Origin: an uncultured bacterium
GTDB taxonomy: Bacteria > Bacillota > Clostridia > Oscillospirales > Ruminococcaceae
Assembly (NCBI GenBank): GCA_905215965.1
Contig: CAJMSD010000008.1
Span: forward strand, 65,740-129,739
Length of the DNA stretch: 64,000 bases
Direction: 5' to 3'
Below, one piece after another: positions 44,599 to 52,777 of the stretch (position 1 is the stretch's first letter; every line of letters begins with the position of its first letter). The position numbers and the translations under genes were made by a program. Below the pieces are notes generated by a model that was given only the letters and a program-made list of their open reading frames with translations, was not told the DNA's origin and did no database searches.

Positions 44599-45768
44599 TT
44601 ATCCTTTCATTAGCGGCTTGCTGCCGTAAATAGTCTCTCTGACGTAATCTCTTGCCATTTTATCGGCAGCAAAAACATCATCGCAGCTCTTTATTTCAAA
44701 AGGCTCGAATTTATCAAGCGTTCCCGATACAAGCTCTCCGATCTCAACAAAGCTGATCTTGTCATGGAGGAATGCGGCAACAGCCTCCTCATTAGCCGAA
44801 TTTACAAGGCACGGATACGCTCCGCCCCGCGAAATTGCTTCAATTGCGGCGCTCAGGCACTTGAAGGTCTCATAATCAGGCTTTTCAAAGGTCAGCAAGC
44901 CGTAATCGGTAAGCGAAAGTCTCTTTGTGGGGCAAGGCATTCTGTCGGGATAAAGCAGAGCGTACTGTATCGGGATCTTCATATCCGGCACGCCAAGCTG
45001 AGCGATAATTGAATAATCGTTGTACTCCACCGCGGAATGAACAACGCTCTGCCTGTGAACCACTATTTCTATCTGCTCGGGAGAAAGATCAAAAAGCCAC
45101 TTTGCTTCGATAAATTCAAGTCCCTTATTCATAAGCGTAGCGGAATCTATGGTTATTTTATTACCCATGTTCCAGTTAGGGTGTCTGAGAGCGTCGGCTT
45201 TCGTGACTTTTTTCAGCTCTTCATAGCTTTTTCCGAAAAAAGGTCCGCCCGAAGCCGTGAGTATGATCTTACTCAGCTGGGAACGCTTATTTCCCTGCAA
45301 ACACTGGAAAATTGCCGAGTGTTCGCTGTCAACGGGATAAATATTCACGCCTTTTTCTTTTGCAAGGGACATTACAAGAGAGCCGCCCGAAACAAGAGTT
45401 TCCTTATTTGCAAGAGCAACGTCCTTCCCGGCTTCAATCGCGGTAAGCGTAGGAAGAAGTCCTACCATACCGACAACGGAATTCAGAACGATATCGTTCT
45501 CTTCAAGCGCGGCAACGGTACACAGACCGTCCATACCGCAGAGAAGCTTCACCTGCATATCGGCAAGTCTGCTTTTCAGCTCCGCATATTTATTCTCGTC
45601 AAATACGCAAACATACGACGGTTTGAATTTACGAGTCTGCTGCTCAAGAAGATCGATACTGCTGTGCGCCGCAAGCGCAACAACGTCAAAACCGTGCTTT
45701 TCGCAAACCTCAAGAGACTGAACGCCTATAGATCCGGTAGAACCGAGAATTGAAATTTTTTTACACAT
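44599..45768 (-). CDS. dxr: 1-deoxy-D-xylulose 5-phosphate reductoisomerase
   Basis: Second MEP pathway step, NADPH-dependent. ISILGSTGSIGVQSLEVCE (NADPH loop), ANKETLVSGG, DSEHSAIFQCLQG (metal Asp/Glu), LTASGGPFFG, HPNWNMGNKITIDSATLMNKGLE. ATG 45768 gives 389 residues, the family length. The frame stays open to an ATG at 45867 that has its own very good Shine-Dalgarno (AAAGGAG, 7 bases), which would add 33 residues (MLTADSPFRILSDQ...). Which start is used is unsure; an extended form would be unusual. Confidence 0.96.
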   Translation of the reverse strand: MCKKISILGSTGSIGVQSLEVCEKHGFDVVALAAHSSIDLLEQQTRKFKPSYVCVFDENKYAELKSRLADMQVKLLCGMDGLCTVAALEENDIVLNSVVGMVGLLPTLTAIEAGKDVALANKETLVSGGSLVMSLAKEKGVNIYPVDSEHSAIFQCLQGNKRSQLSKIILTASGGPFFGKSYEELKKVTKADALRHPNWNMGNKITIDSATLMNKGLEFIEAKWLFDLSPEQIEIVVHRQSVVHSAVEYNDYSIIAQLGVPDMKIPIQYALLYPDRMPCPTKRLSLTDYGLLTFEKPDYETFKCLSAAIEAISRGGAYPCLVNSANEEAVAAFLHDKISFVEIGELVSGTLDKFEPFEIKSCDDVFAADKMARDYVRETIYGSKPLMKG

Positions 45769-45888
45769 TATTGTAATTCCCCTTTTTGTAAGGAAAATCC
45801 TGTTTTCCTGATAATTATATGAAAATTGATCCGATAAAATGCGAAAGGGACTATCTGCGGTCAGCATGATTAGTCTCCTTTCAAAAAA

Positions 45889-46764
45889 TTATTTAAAAAT
45901 ATCCGTCAAAGCAACAAATGCATAGAAAGTCGGGAGTACGAAAAGCACGCTGTCGAAACGATCCATAAGACCTCCGTGACCGGGCATGATTTTTCCGTAA
46001 TCCTTAAAACCTATCTGACGCTTTACCATTGACGCGGAAAGGTCGCCGATCGTTCCTATAACTGCACATACAGCTCCCATAACAAATGTTACAATAGCAG
46101 TTTTAAGCTCAAATCCGCCCTCGTATACAGAGAATGCAGCGGCATAAACAAGTCCTGTAATTACAATTCCGCCCACAAAGCCCTCGATAGTTTTCTTGGG
46201 ACTGATCTCGGGGCAAAGCTTATGCTTACCGAAAGCAACGCCTGTAAAATACGCGCCCGTATCTGCGATCCATGCGCCGCAAAGTCCCATAATAAGCAGG
46301 AAAAGTCCATTATCTATGCTGTATCGTTCAATGCGCACCATACTTGACATTGCCTGAGGAACAAGTACCATCACGGCAAGGGTGAAGAAAATCTGTTCAT
46401 AGCGGATAGTTTTATGATTGCGAAGCCATGTAAGAAAAATTACAAATGCGCAGAAAAGAGTTACCGCAAAAGAAGCAAGCGGCATAGCACCGTCCATACG
46501 GACTATTTCAAGAGGAGGACCATCTTTATAAACTGTCTCAATGTAATAGAAGTAATTGTAAATCAGCGGAGTTGCGATTCCGCACAATTCCACCGCACAT
46601 AGCACGGGAATGCATTTGTGCATATTAACCGCACGCAGAAGCTCAAAGAGCATAATAGCGATCATCACCGCAACAGCGAGCGGCAGAACCATAGTATCGT
46701 GGAAAAACAGCACTACCGCAAGGATAGCTACTCCCACAGCACCTGAAATTATACGGGTCAGCAT
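45889..46764 (-). CDS. cdsA: Phosphatidate cytidylyltransferase
   Basis: Makes CDP-diacylglycerol for phospholipids. Eight or so membrane helices; C-terminal CDP-alcohol signature SMVKRQIGFKDYGKIMPGHGGLMDRFDSV complete. Mid-part GLCGAWIADTGAYFTG and FGKHKLCPEISPKKTIEGFVGG match the family. 291 residues. Directly abuts uppS; 120 bases before the dxr ATG chosen here. Confidence 0.96.
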   Translation of the reverse strand: MLTRIISGAVGVAILAVVLFFHDTMVLPLAVAVMIAIMLFELLRAVNMHKCIPVLCAVELCGIATPLIYNYFYYIETVYKDGPPLEIVRMDGAMPLASFAVTLFCAFVIFLTWLRNHKTIRYEQIFFTLAVMVLVPQAMSSMVRIERYSIDNGLFLLIMGLCGAWIADTGAYFTGVAFGKHKLCPEISPKKTIEGFVGGIVITGLVYAAAFSVYEGGFELKTAIVTFVMGAVCAVIGTIGDLSASMVKRQIGFKDYGKIMPGHGGLMDRFDSVLFVLPTFYAFVALTDIFK

Positions 46765-47505
46765 TCAGACACCTCCGAATCGGCGGTGTCTGCCGTTAAA
46801 TTCTATTATTGCCTTATCGAGCTCGTCAGGAGTAAAATCCGGCCAGAGAATGTCGGTAAAGTAATATTCGGCATAAGCGCACTGCCAGATAAGATAATTT
46901 GAGAGTCTCATTTCACCGCTCGGACGAATAACAAGATCAACGTCCGGAATTCCCTTAGTGTAAAGTTCGTCCGCAACAGACTGTTCGGTAATATCCTCCG
47001 GACTAATTTCACCGTTTACAGCCTTCTGTGCAAGAATACGCGCAGCATGAGCAAGCTCGTCACGTCCGCCGTAGTTTACAGCCATCATCAGGGTCATTTC
47101 GTCATATTGAGAGGTATCCTCTTCAAGCCTTATCATCTTTTCCTGAAGATCTTCGTCAAATGCGCTTTTATCTCCAAGGAAAATCATTCGCGTATTTTCG
47201 CTCAGAAAATTTCTTACGTCTACAATATAATCGCGGAACAGCTCCATGATCGTATCGACTTCCTCTTTCGGACGCTGCCAATTCTCTGTTGAAAAAGCAT
47301 AGAAAGAAATATTTTTCAAGCCGATATCCTTACAGTAACGAACGATCTTTTTGAAATTTTTAGCTCCCTCGCGATGACCGAACGAACGCGGAAGACCGCG
47401 CTTTTTAGCCCATCTTCCGTTGCCGTCCATAATAAATCCGATATGCTGAGGCAGCTCTGCCGGCAGAGTTGTTTCCTGATTTTTTTTCTTATTGAATATT
47501 GCCAT
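46765..47505 (-). CDS. uppS: Isoprenyl (undecaprenyl) diphosphate synthase
   Basis: cis-prenyltransferase that builds the C55 carrier for peptidoglycan and teichoic acids. HIGFIMDGNGRWAKKRGLPRSFGHREGAKN (catalytic Asp26 region), SFYAFSTENWQRPKEEV, NYGGRDEL, and DLVIRPSGEMRLSNYLIWQ (usually RTSGE). 246 residues. Overlaps/abuts cdsA and follows frr by 11 bases. Confidence 0.96.
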   Translation of the reverse strand: MAIFNKKKNQETTLPAELPQHIGFIMDGNGRWAKKRGLPRSFGHREGAKNFKKIVRYCKDIGLKNISFYAFSTENWQRPKEEVDTIMELFRDYIVDVRNFLSENTRMIFLGDKSAFDEDLQEKMIRLEEDTSQYDEMTLMMAVNYGGRDELAHAARILAQKAVNGEISPEDITEQSVADELYTKGIPDVDLVIRPSGEMRLSNYLIWQCAYAEYYFTDILWPDFTPDELDKAIIEFNGRHRRFGGV

Positions 47506-47516
47506 TTCTGCTCCAA

Positions 47517-48071
47517 TCAGATGCTCATGATCTCTTTTTCTTTTTCGGCAACTGCCTTATCGATATCTCCGCAGAATTTATCGGTAAGATCCTGAACCTT
47601 TTTCTCGCAGTCCTTGAGATCGTCCTCGGTAATTTCCGAATTTTTCTTCATTGTCTTGAATTTTTCCATAGTATCGCGTCTGATGGAACGAACGGTAACT
47701 TTACACTCCTCGCCGTACTTCTTTATGCTTTTGCAGAGTTCCTTACGGCGATCCTCGGTAAGCTGAGGGAAAACAAGGCGGATGGACTTTCCGTCATTTG
47801 TAGGATTGATTCCGACATCGGACGCAAGAATAGCCTTTTCGATAGCTTTGAGAGTCGAAACGTCCCAAGGCTGAATAACAAGAATTCTCGCCTCTGAAAC
47901 AGAAATTGCAGCCATCTGATTGATCGGAGTAGGCGCTCCGTAATAATCAACAACGACCTTGTCAAGAACGGCAGGATTAGCTCTTCCGGCTCTGATCGAC
48001 GCGAATTCGTTTCCGAGAGCGTTAAGGCTCTTGTTCATTTTTTCCTTTGCTGCACTAATTTGTTCTTTCAT
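47517..48071 (-). CDS. frr: Ribosome recycling factor
   Basis: With EF-G splits post-termination ribosomes. 184 residues; MNKSLNALGNEFASIRAGRANPAVLDKVVVDYYG and the helical VTVRSIRRDTMEKFK stretch are diagnostic. 53 bases after pyrH, in the common pyrH-frr-uppS order. Confidence 0.98.
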   Translation of the reverse strand: MKEQISAAKEKMNKSLNALGNEFASIRAGRANPAVLDKVVVDYYGAPTPINQMAAISVSEARILVIQPWDVSTLKAIEKAILASDVGINPTNDGKSIRLVFPQLTEDRRKELCKSIKKYGEECKVTVRSIRRDTMEKFKTMKKNSEITEDDLKDCEKKVQDLTDKFCGDIDKAVAEKEKEIMSI

Positions 48072-48124
48072 GATAAAATTCCTTTCAAATGATATTTTTT
48101 ATATACATATTATATTGCTTCAAA

Positions 48125-48835
48125 TCACTGTTCAGCAACGAGAGTTCCGATATCTTCACCCATAATTGCATCATAAATATTATCCGGACGCGTAAGATCA
48201 AACACAAGCATTTTCATTCTGTTATCACGACACATAGTGGCGGCAGTGCTGTCCATGACTGCAAGCTCATCGCTCAGGACCTGACTGAATGTAAGGTTGC
48301 TGTACTTCTTAGCGTCATCGAACTTGTGAGGATCCTTATCGTAAACGCCGTCAACAAGAGTTGCTTTAAGAAAAATATCCGCCTGGATCTCAACCGCACG
48401 GAGCGAAGCGGCAGTATCGGTCGAGAAAAACGGGTTACCGGTTCCGCAGCCAAAAATTACGATCCTTCCCTTATTCAAATGATTGACAGCTTTGTTGCGG
48501 ATATACGGTTCAGCAACCTGCTGCATAGTGATAGCAGTCTGAACGCGCACAACGCAGCCGAGAGATTCAAGAACATCGGCCAAAGCAAGAGCGTTCATAG
48601 CAGTTGCCAGCATACCGATATGGTCGGCACGCGTTCTGTCCATAGCTCCGCTTGAACGGCCGCGCCAGAAGTTTCCTCCTCCTACAACGATACCGATCTG
48701 AACTCCGGCATCAGAGCACTTTTTAATACTTTTGCATATTTCGGTAATAACATCATAATTAAGTCCGGTTTTTTTATCGCCCGCAAGAGCCTCACCGCTG
48801 ACTTTAAGTAAAATTCTTTTATATTTTGGTTTCAT
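48125..48835 (-). CDS. pyrH: UMP kinase
   Basis: Phosphorylates UMP to UDP, amino-acid-kinase fold. RILLKVSGEALAGDKKTG, GIVVGGGNFWRGRSSGAMDRTRADHIGMLATAMNALAL, GTGNPFFSTDTAASLRA, DGVYDKDPHKF. 236 residues. First gene of the pyrH-frr-uppS-cdsA-dxr-rseP-ispG-polC operon. Confidence 0.98.
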   Translation of the reverse strand: MKPKYKRILLKVSGEALAGDKKTGLNYDVITEICKSIKKCSDAGVQIGIVVGGGNFWRGRSSGAMDRTRADHIGMLATAMNALALADVLESLGCVVRVQTAITMQQVAEPYIRNKAVNHLNKGRIVIFGCGTGNPFFSTDTAASLRAVEIQADIFLKATLVDGVYDKDPHKFDDAKKYSNLTFSQVLSDELAVMDSTAATMCRDNRMKMLVFDLTRPDNIYDAIMGEDIGTLVAEQ

Positions 48836-48865
48836 AAAGCACCTCTTAAAATATTATCTACATAT

Positions 48866-48894
48866 ATTTTACACTAAAAACGCTCTTATGTAAA
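48866..48894 (-). promoter_or_regulatory. Promoter of the pyrH operon
   Basis: Minus strand TTTACA (48889-48894), 17 bases, TAAAAT (48866-48871), about 30 bases before the pyrH ATG. Confidence 0.7.
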
Positions 48895-49051
48895 GTACAT
48901 TTTTTCAAAAATAAGTATTTTTCCTAATTTTTTCTATTTTTTACTTAATTAGTTATCGAACTTTGGCTGCAAAATCAATTATTATACACATTTTTGTAAT
49001 GATGCACAAAAATGTTGAGATTTTATTGTTGCGTATTTTCTAACTTTTTTC

Positions 49052-49080
49052 TTGACTTTTCTAATCGACTGTGATATAAT
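49052..49080 (+). promoter_or_regulatory. Promoter of the tRNA-Ser pair
   Basis: TTGACT (49052-49057), 17 bases, TATAAT (49075-49080), about 40 bases before the first tRNA. Confidence 0.85.
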
Positions 49081-49122
49081 ATAAAAGCTGAGTGAGACAT
49101 TCACTTTTAATTCAATATATGT

Positions 49123-49211
<89 letters not shown>

Positions 49212-49220
49212 TAATTTTTT

Positions 49221-49310
49221 GCGGATTTACCCAAGTGGTGAAGGGGCTCCCCTGCTAAGGGAGTAGGTCGGGAAACCGGCGCGAGAGTTCAAATCTCTCA
49301 ATCCGCGCCA
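49221..49310 (+). tRNA. tRNA-Ser (GCU)
   Basis: Class II tRNA, acceptor GCGGATT/AATCCGC with encoded CCA, anticodon loop CTGCTAA (GCT at 49254-49256), long variable arm, T-loop TTCAAAT. 9 bases after the UGA isoacceptor; a phage-derived remnant lies directly downstream, so its 3' end may have been an integration site. Confidence 0.95.
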
Positions 49311-49318
49311 AAGCACAC

Positions 49319-49371
49319 CCCCCTATAAATCGGATTTTATTCAATAATCTCTGGTTTATAGGGGTTTTTTC
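49319..49371 (+). terminator. Terminator after the tRNA-Ser pair
   Basis: CCCCTATAAA ... TTTATAGGGG stem with a 25-base loop followed by TTTTTT. Confidence 0.85.
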
Positions 49372-49455
49372 TAATAATTTTTTTGCTGTATCTCAATTAT
49401 TTTTTCAGTGAAACATAGTATTTTTTAGAATTATTGCACACAAAAAGGCGGAGAT

Positions 49456-49521
49456 CTATTTCTCACAAAATACCAAACAGCCGCTGATATGCAGCCCGTC
49501 TGCTCTTACTTCGATTTTCAT
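49456..49521 (-). pseudogene. N-terminal remnant of a phage prohead protease
   Basis: A 21-codon frame starts at ATG 49521 behind GGAAG and reads MKIEVRADGLHISGC before ending at TAG. MKIEVRADGxHISGY is the common start of HK97-type prohead proteases in clostridial phages; here it is cut off after about 14 family-like residues. Read with the portal-like fragment upstream on the same strand, the phage order portal-protease is kept. Confidence 0.55.
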
Positions 49522-49606
49522 TTTATCACTTCCTTTCTGTTTTTGGGTATAAGAAAAGCACCCTGATCTCTCAAAGTGCTTTTGTTGGTATTAAGTTTTG
49601 TTTTTC

Positions 49607-49837
49607 TTATTCATCCTCGTCAGGTTCATCTTCGTCAGCGCTTTCGAGCAACGGCATTATGAAGCCGTCTGCATAGTATGATAACTCACTGGTATCAGCT
49701 TCACTGTGCTTTTTCATATATTCAATCATATATTCATCAAAGCCTTCAAATCTGTCTGCTACCATAAGCATAAATTTTTCAAAATCTTCATAAGTGTCAG
49801 GAACACTTTGAAGCAGTTTTTTAAAATCTTTGTTCAT
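49607..49837 (-). CDS. Small acidic protein, possible immunity protein
   Basis: 76 residues, strongly acidic (ends ADEDEPDEDE), helical: MNKDFKKLLQSVPDTYEDFEKFMLMVADRF. Starts 12 bases after the ORF with the putative effector domain on the same strand. Size, charge and position fit an immunity protein, but no family is recognised. Ribosome binding site (GGAAGTG) is weak to fair. Confidence 0.5.
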   Translation of the reverse strand: MNKDFKKLLQSVPDTYEDFEKFMLMVADRFEGFDEYMIEYMKKHSEADTSELSYYADGFIMPLLESADEDEPDEDE

Positions 49838-49849
49838 ATCGGCACTTCC

Positions 49850-50395
49850 TTAATCGTTTTTCCATTTCTGGAAAATGTTATAATCGTTGTAACCTCTGAT
49901 TTCAAAACGATATGCATTCTTGCCGGAAAAATGCATTCCTACAGATTTTCCTGAAAATTTAGATTCATAAACATCATCAATTTCTCTTACAACTTTGCCG
50001 TATTCTATTTTAGGCAATTTCAATTCAGGATAATTATATGGTTTTCCGTTGAAATCATTTTTGATTTTACCTTTACCATATTTTACACCTGAATTACCTG
50101 ATTTGTCAACACTTTTATTAGACTTTCCGGAAGAACCTCCTCCACCTCCCGAAGAAAACCGTCCTTTTGAATCATGGTTGTGATTATACCGGAGTTCAAC
50201 AGGAAATGCGTCATCGTCTGCACGGCACTCGCCTGTTTCAAGGCTGCTCATCTGACCTGTATTCGGCGTGAAGATCTCCATAGTCTCAGGGTTGAGAAGC
50301 ACATCGCCCAGACCGAGAGTGACAAAGTTAAATCCGACAGGATCGTAATCCTCGGCTTGTCGTATTTCATCGACCTGTAAGAAGCGGTTTCGCAA
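49850..50395 (-). pseudogene. 5'-truncated phage head (portal-like) fragment fused to an unknown C-terminal domain
   Basis: An open frame of 181 codons without a credible start: no ATG exists between the upstream stop (about 50423) and the first codons, and TTG 50395 has no Shine-Dalgarno. Residues 1-~70 (RFLQVDEIRQAEDYDPVGF, DVLLNPETMEIFTPNTGQ) look like the C-terminal end of a phage portal protein. Then comes NHNHDSKGRFSSGGGGG, a linker type seen in phage head proteins that carry extra domains, and an 80-residue AT-rich, Lys-rich C-terminal domain (GKPYNYPELKLPKIEYGKV, SGKNAYRFEIRGYNDYNIF) of unknown function, possibly a toxin. A small acidic gene follows. Confidence 0.5.
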
Positions 50396-50488
50396 AGCTA
50401 TGCATTTGCTTTTGCAGACCCGTTATTTTTATGCACAAATATTTAATTGGATTTTGGGTATAAGAAAACAGCCTTCATTAAGAACATT

Positions 50489-50683
50489 TTAATCGCTATT
50501 TGATTTTCCCCATGTGCTCTCATGAAATTTATATTTTTTGCAAATCTCCTTATAATTTGTCTCAACTTTTAACTCATCGGGGATGTGAGAATCATCTGAA
50601 ATAAATCCATCAATTATATCGATATTTTCAAGGCAGTCAATCTCATCAATTTCCACATCTGTCAACGGACATTTTATACTCAT
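50489..50683 (-). CDS. Small hypothetical protein of the phage-derived island
   Basis: 64 residues with Cys/acidic pattern KCPLTDVEIDEIDCLENIDIIDGFI and a late NYKEICKKYKFHE. Good Shine-Dalgarno (AAAGGAG, 8 bases). The pattern CPL...I...C.EN.D...G.I....P resembles small proteins often found near phage or mobile genes in Ruminococcus; no function known to me. Probably translated. Confidence 0.6.
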   Translation of the reverse strand: MSIKCPLTDVEIDEIDCLENIDIIDGFISDDSHIPDELKVETNYKEICKKYKFHESTWGKSNSD

Positions 50684-50718
50684 GCTGCTGATCTCCTTTC
50701 ATGCGCGCTTTGCCTGTC

Positions 50719-50742
50719 AAAACCGCCATTAATAACGGCTTT
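50719..50742 (-). terminator. Terminator after the lysR-GNAT operon
   Basis: Minus strand AAAGCCGTTA-TTAA-TGGCGGTTTT stem (10 pairs, some G-U), followed by GACA. Marks one border of the phage-derived island. Confidence 0.65.
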
Positions 50743-50746
50743 CCCT

Positions 50747-51229
50747 TTACAAAATATACTCCATTTGTGTTTCTTTTGGCGTCATTCCCATTTTTTCATA
50801 AAAGGCTTTTGCGGAGTCGTTTCCTTCCCAGACATTTAACGTAACTTCGTAGCAGCCCAGCCTTGCAGCTTCTTCTTTTACGTACTCAAAAAGCCTTTGT
50901 CCAATATGCATTCCCCTGATATTCGTGTCTACACAGAGATCATCTATAAATAATGACAAGAACGGTATCATATTATTTGAAAACGGCTGCTGCTTTAATT
51001 CGCAGAAAGCATATCCCACAACTTTATCCTCCGCATCGACTGCTACATAAACGGGTTTGCTGTCGTCTTTGAATATCTGTAATAATTCGTCAGCTGTGTA
51101 TTTTGTTGTTCCGCTTATAAAAATATCCGGTCTTATTTTTGCGTGAATTTCAAGGACCTGTGACAGAAGATCCGTTACTTTTTTAATATCCTTTTCGGCA
51201 GCTCTCCTGATTTCTATTTGTTCATTCAT
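50747..51229 (-). CDS. GNAT family N-acetyltransferase
   Basis: 160 residues with the acetyl-CoA motif NIRGMHIGQRLFEYVKEEA, LNVWEGNDSAKAFYEKMGM and a typical N-terminal strand (IEIRRAAEKDIKKVTDLL). Translation coupled to lysR by an ATGA overlap. Substrate unknown. Confidence 0.9.
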   Translation of the reverse strand: MNEQIEIRRAAEKDIKKVTDLLSQVLEIHAKIRPDIFISGTTKYTADELLQIFKDDSKPVYVAVDAEDKVVGYAFCELKQQPFSNNMIPFLSLFIDDLCVDTNIRGMHIGQRLFEYVKEEAARLGCYEVTLNVWEGNDSAKAFYEKMGMTPKETQMEYIL

Positions 51230-52152
51230 ATATTTTCCTCCAACTCATTATCCTTATGACACGTTATTTGAGACTCTTTTACTGTTTCAACAAATCTGAG
51301 CACGTCTTCGGGTGCGTCCAAGCTGTAAAGCAAACCGTAGGATATGCAGTAATCCCAATTTACGGGTATCGAAACAAGTCCGGGATGAACATCATGCCAG
51401 CATTCAATTGTCAGCAGAACCTTGCCCGTTTCCGCACATCGGTTAAATACCGATAAATCGTAAAATTGCGGAGTATCTTCAATGCGTATCTGCGGATGAT
51501 TTCTTTCAAGATCATATCGAATGAAATCATTCGTGCCAGAATCCCCTTTCCCGACCATCATTATCGTTTCGCCGTAAAGATCTTCAAGGTCTATGCGGCT
51601 TTTTTTGGCAAGGTGATGTTCCCGTGATACAGCTATCATTTTCCGGTATTGTCCCAGCGGAAGAAAGCTGCAGCGGGAAAGCCACGCTTTTGAATCACAT
51701 ACTCCGATAAGAAAATCAAACTTTTCCCCGAGCTTTTCGATCTCCGAAAGAATTCCGTCATGATTATCCTCGAAAGGAACGAGATGCAGCTTATATTGAG
51801 GAAAATATTTATTAACACTATACCATAAGTCCATAAACGGCTTTGCGGGATTCAGCAAAGATGTTCCGACGCAAAAAACAGTATCATTGGCACAAATGCT
51901 GGCTTTAGCTTCATTTATGGATTTACGGGAATAATTTATCATAAATTTTGCGTTGCGATAGATTATCTCTCCGGCAGAAGTCAGCCGCACTCCCGACGGT
52001 GTACGCTCTATCAGCTTTAGCTCCAGATGATTTTCCAGCGCATTCATTTGCTTCATAATTGCCGTCGGCGATATATACAAACGCTCCGAAGCCTTTGTGA
52101 AGCTGCCGCAGTCAACGACTGCGATAAACGTATCAAGTATGGGATTATACAT
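51226..52152 (-). CDS. LysR family transcriptional regulator
   Basis: N-terminal winged HTH (FIAVVDCGSFTKASERLYISPTAIMKQMNALENHLELKLIERTPSGVRLTSAGE) and a C-terminal effector domain, 308 residues. Divergent from the flavodoxin/aldo-keto reductase operon, which it probably controls, and from its own promoter that overlaps a palindrome. Effector unknown; neighbours suggest redox or electrophile stress. Confidence 0.93.
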   Translation of the reverse strand: MYNPILDTFIAVVDCGSFTKASERLYISPTAIMKQMNALENHLELKLIERTPSGVRLTSAGEIIYRNAKFMINYSRKSINEAKASICANDTVFCVGTSLLNPAKPFMDLWYSVNKYFPQYKLHLVPFEDNHDGILSEIEKLGEKFDFLIGVCDSKAWLSRCSFLPLGQYRKMIAVSREHHLAKKSRIDLEDLYGETIMMVGKGDSGTNDFIRYDLERNHPQIRIEDTPQFYDLSVFNRCAETGKVLLTIECWHDVHPGLVSIPVNWDYCISYGLLYSLDAPEDVLRFVETVKESQITCHKDNELEENI

Positions 52153-52176
52153 ATTCAGCCTCCTCTTAGCATCAAC

Positions 52177-52219
52177 TTATAGTTTATACTATAATAACAT
52201 ATCGGAGATTCCATGTCAA
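52177..52219 (-). promoter_or_regulatory. lysR promoter with palindromic operator
   Basis: Minus strand TTGACA (52214-52219), 17 bases, TATTAT (52191-52196). A perfect palindrome TTATAGT-TTAT-ACTATAA (52177-52194) overlaps the -10 and contains T-N11-A spacing, a plausible LysR box serving both directions. Confidence 0.75.
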
Positions 52220-52261
52220 GTTTTTTTGTGATAAAATATAAAAAAAAGGAGGACGATGTTT

Positions 52262-52765
52262 ATGTCAGATAAACTTATAGCGTTTTACTCAAGAGCGGAC
52301 GAAAACTATGTCAGCGGCATGATAAAAGATCTTGATATCGGCAATACGGAAATTGCAGCAAATATCATTGCCGAGCTTACCGGTGCGGATATGTTAAAGA
52401 TAGAACAATCGCAGCCTTATTCAAAAAATTATAATGAATGCATTGCGCAGGCTCAGGCTGACCAGAAGCGTGACGCTCGTCCGGAGCTAAAAGATTATCC
52501 CGAAACATTGGATAATTACAGTGTGATCTATCTTGGCTTTCCGAATTACTGGGGCACGATGCCGATGGCGGTGTTTACCTTTCTGGAACGCTTTGATCTC
52601 AAAGGAAAAATCATTAAGCCATTCTGCACCCATGAGGGAAGCGGTCTGGGCAGCAGCATGAATGATATCAAAAATCTCTGTCCCAAAGCGCAGGTTGAAA
52701 AAGGGCTTGCTATCCGCGGAGGAAGTGCCGAAAGATCAAAGTCGGAAATCGAAAAGTGGCTTTAA
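52262..52765 (+). CDS. Flavodoxin
   Basis: FMN-binding electron carrier or reductase partner. MSDKLIAFYSRADENYVSG at the start, GFPNYWGTMPMAVFTFLERFDL and KPFCTHEGSGLGSSM phosphate- and ring-binding loops. ATG 52262 is preferred (AAAGGAGG, 9 bases); an ATG at 52256 is only 3 bases from it. 167 residues. First gene of a six-gene redox operon divergent from lysR. Confidence 0.92.
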   Translation: MSDKLIAFYSRADENYVSGMIKDLDIGNTEIAANIIAELTGADMLKIEQSQPYSKNYNECIAQAQADQKRDARPELKDYPETLDNYSVIYLGFPNYWGTMPMAVFTFLERFDLKGKIIKPFCTHEGSGLGSSMNDIKNLCPKAQVEKGLAIRGGSAERSKSEIEKWL

Positions 52766-52777
52766 GGAGGAACAGGT

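Noticed and set aside
49311..50718. Paired attachment sites flanking the phage-derived island
   Set aside because: I looked for a copy of the tRNA-Ser(GCU) 3' end near 50,700 and found none, so integration at the tRNA is only suggested by position.
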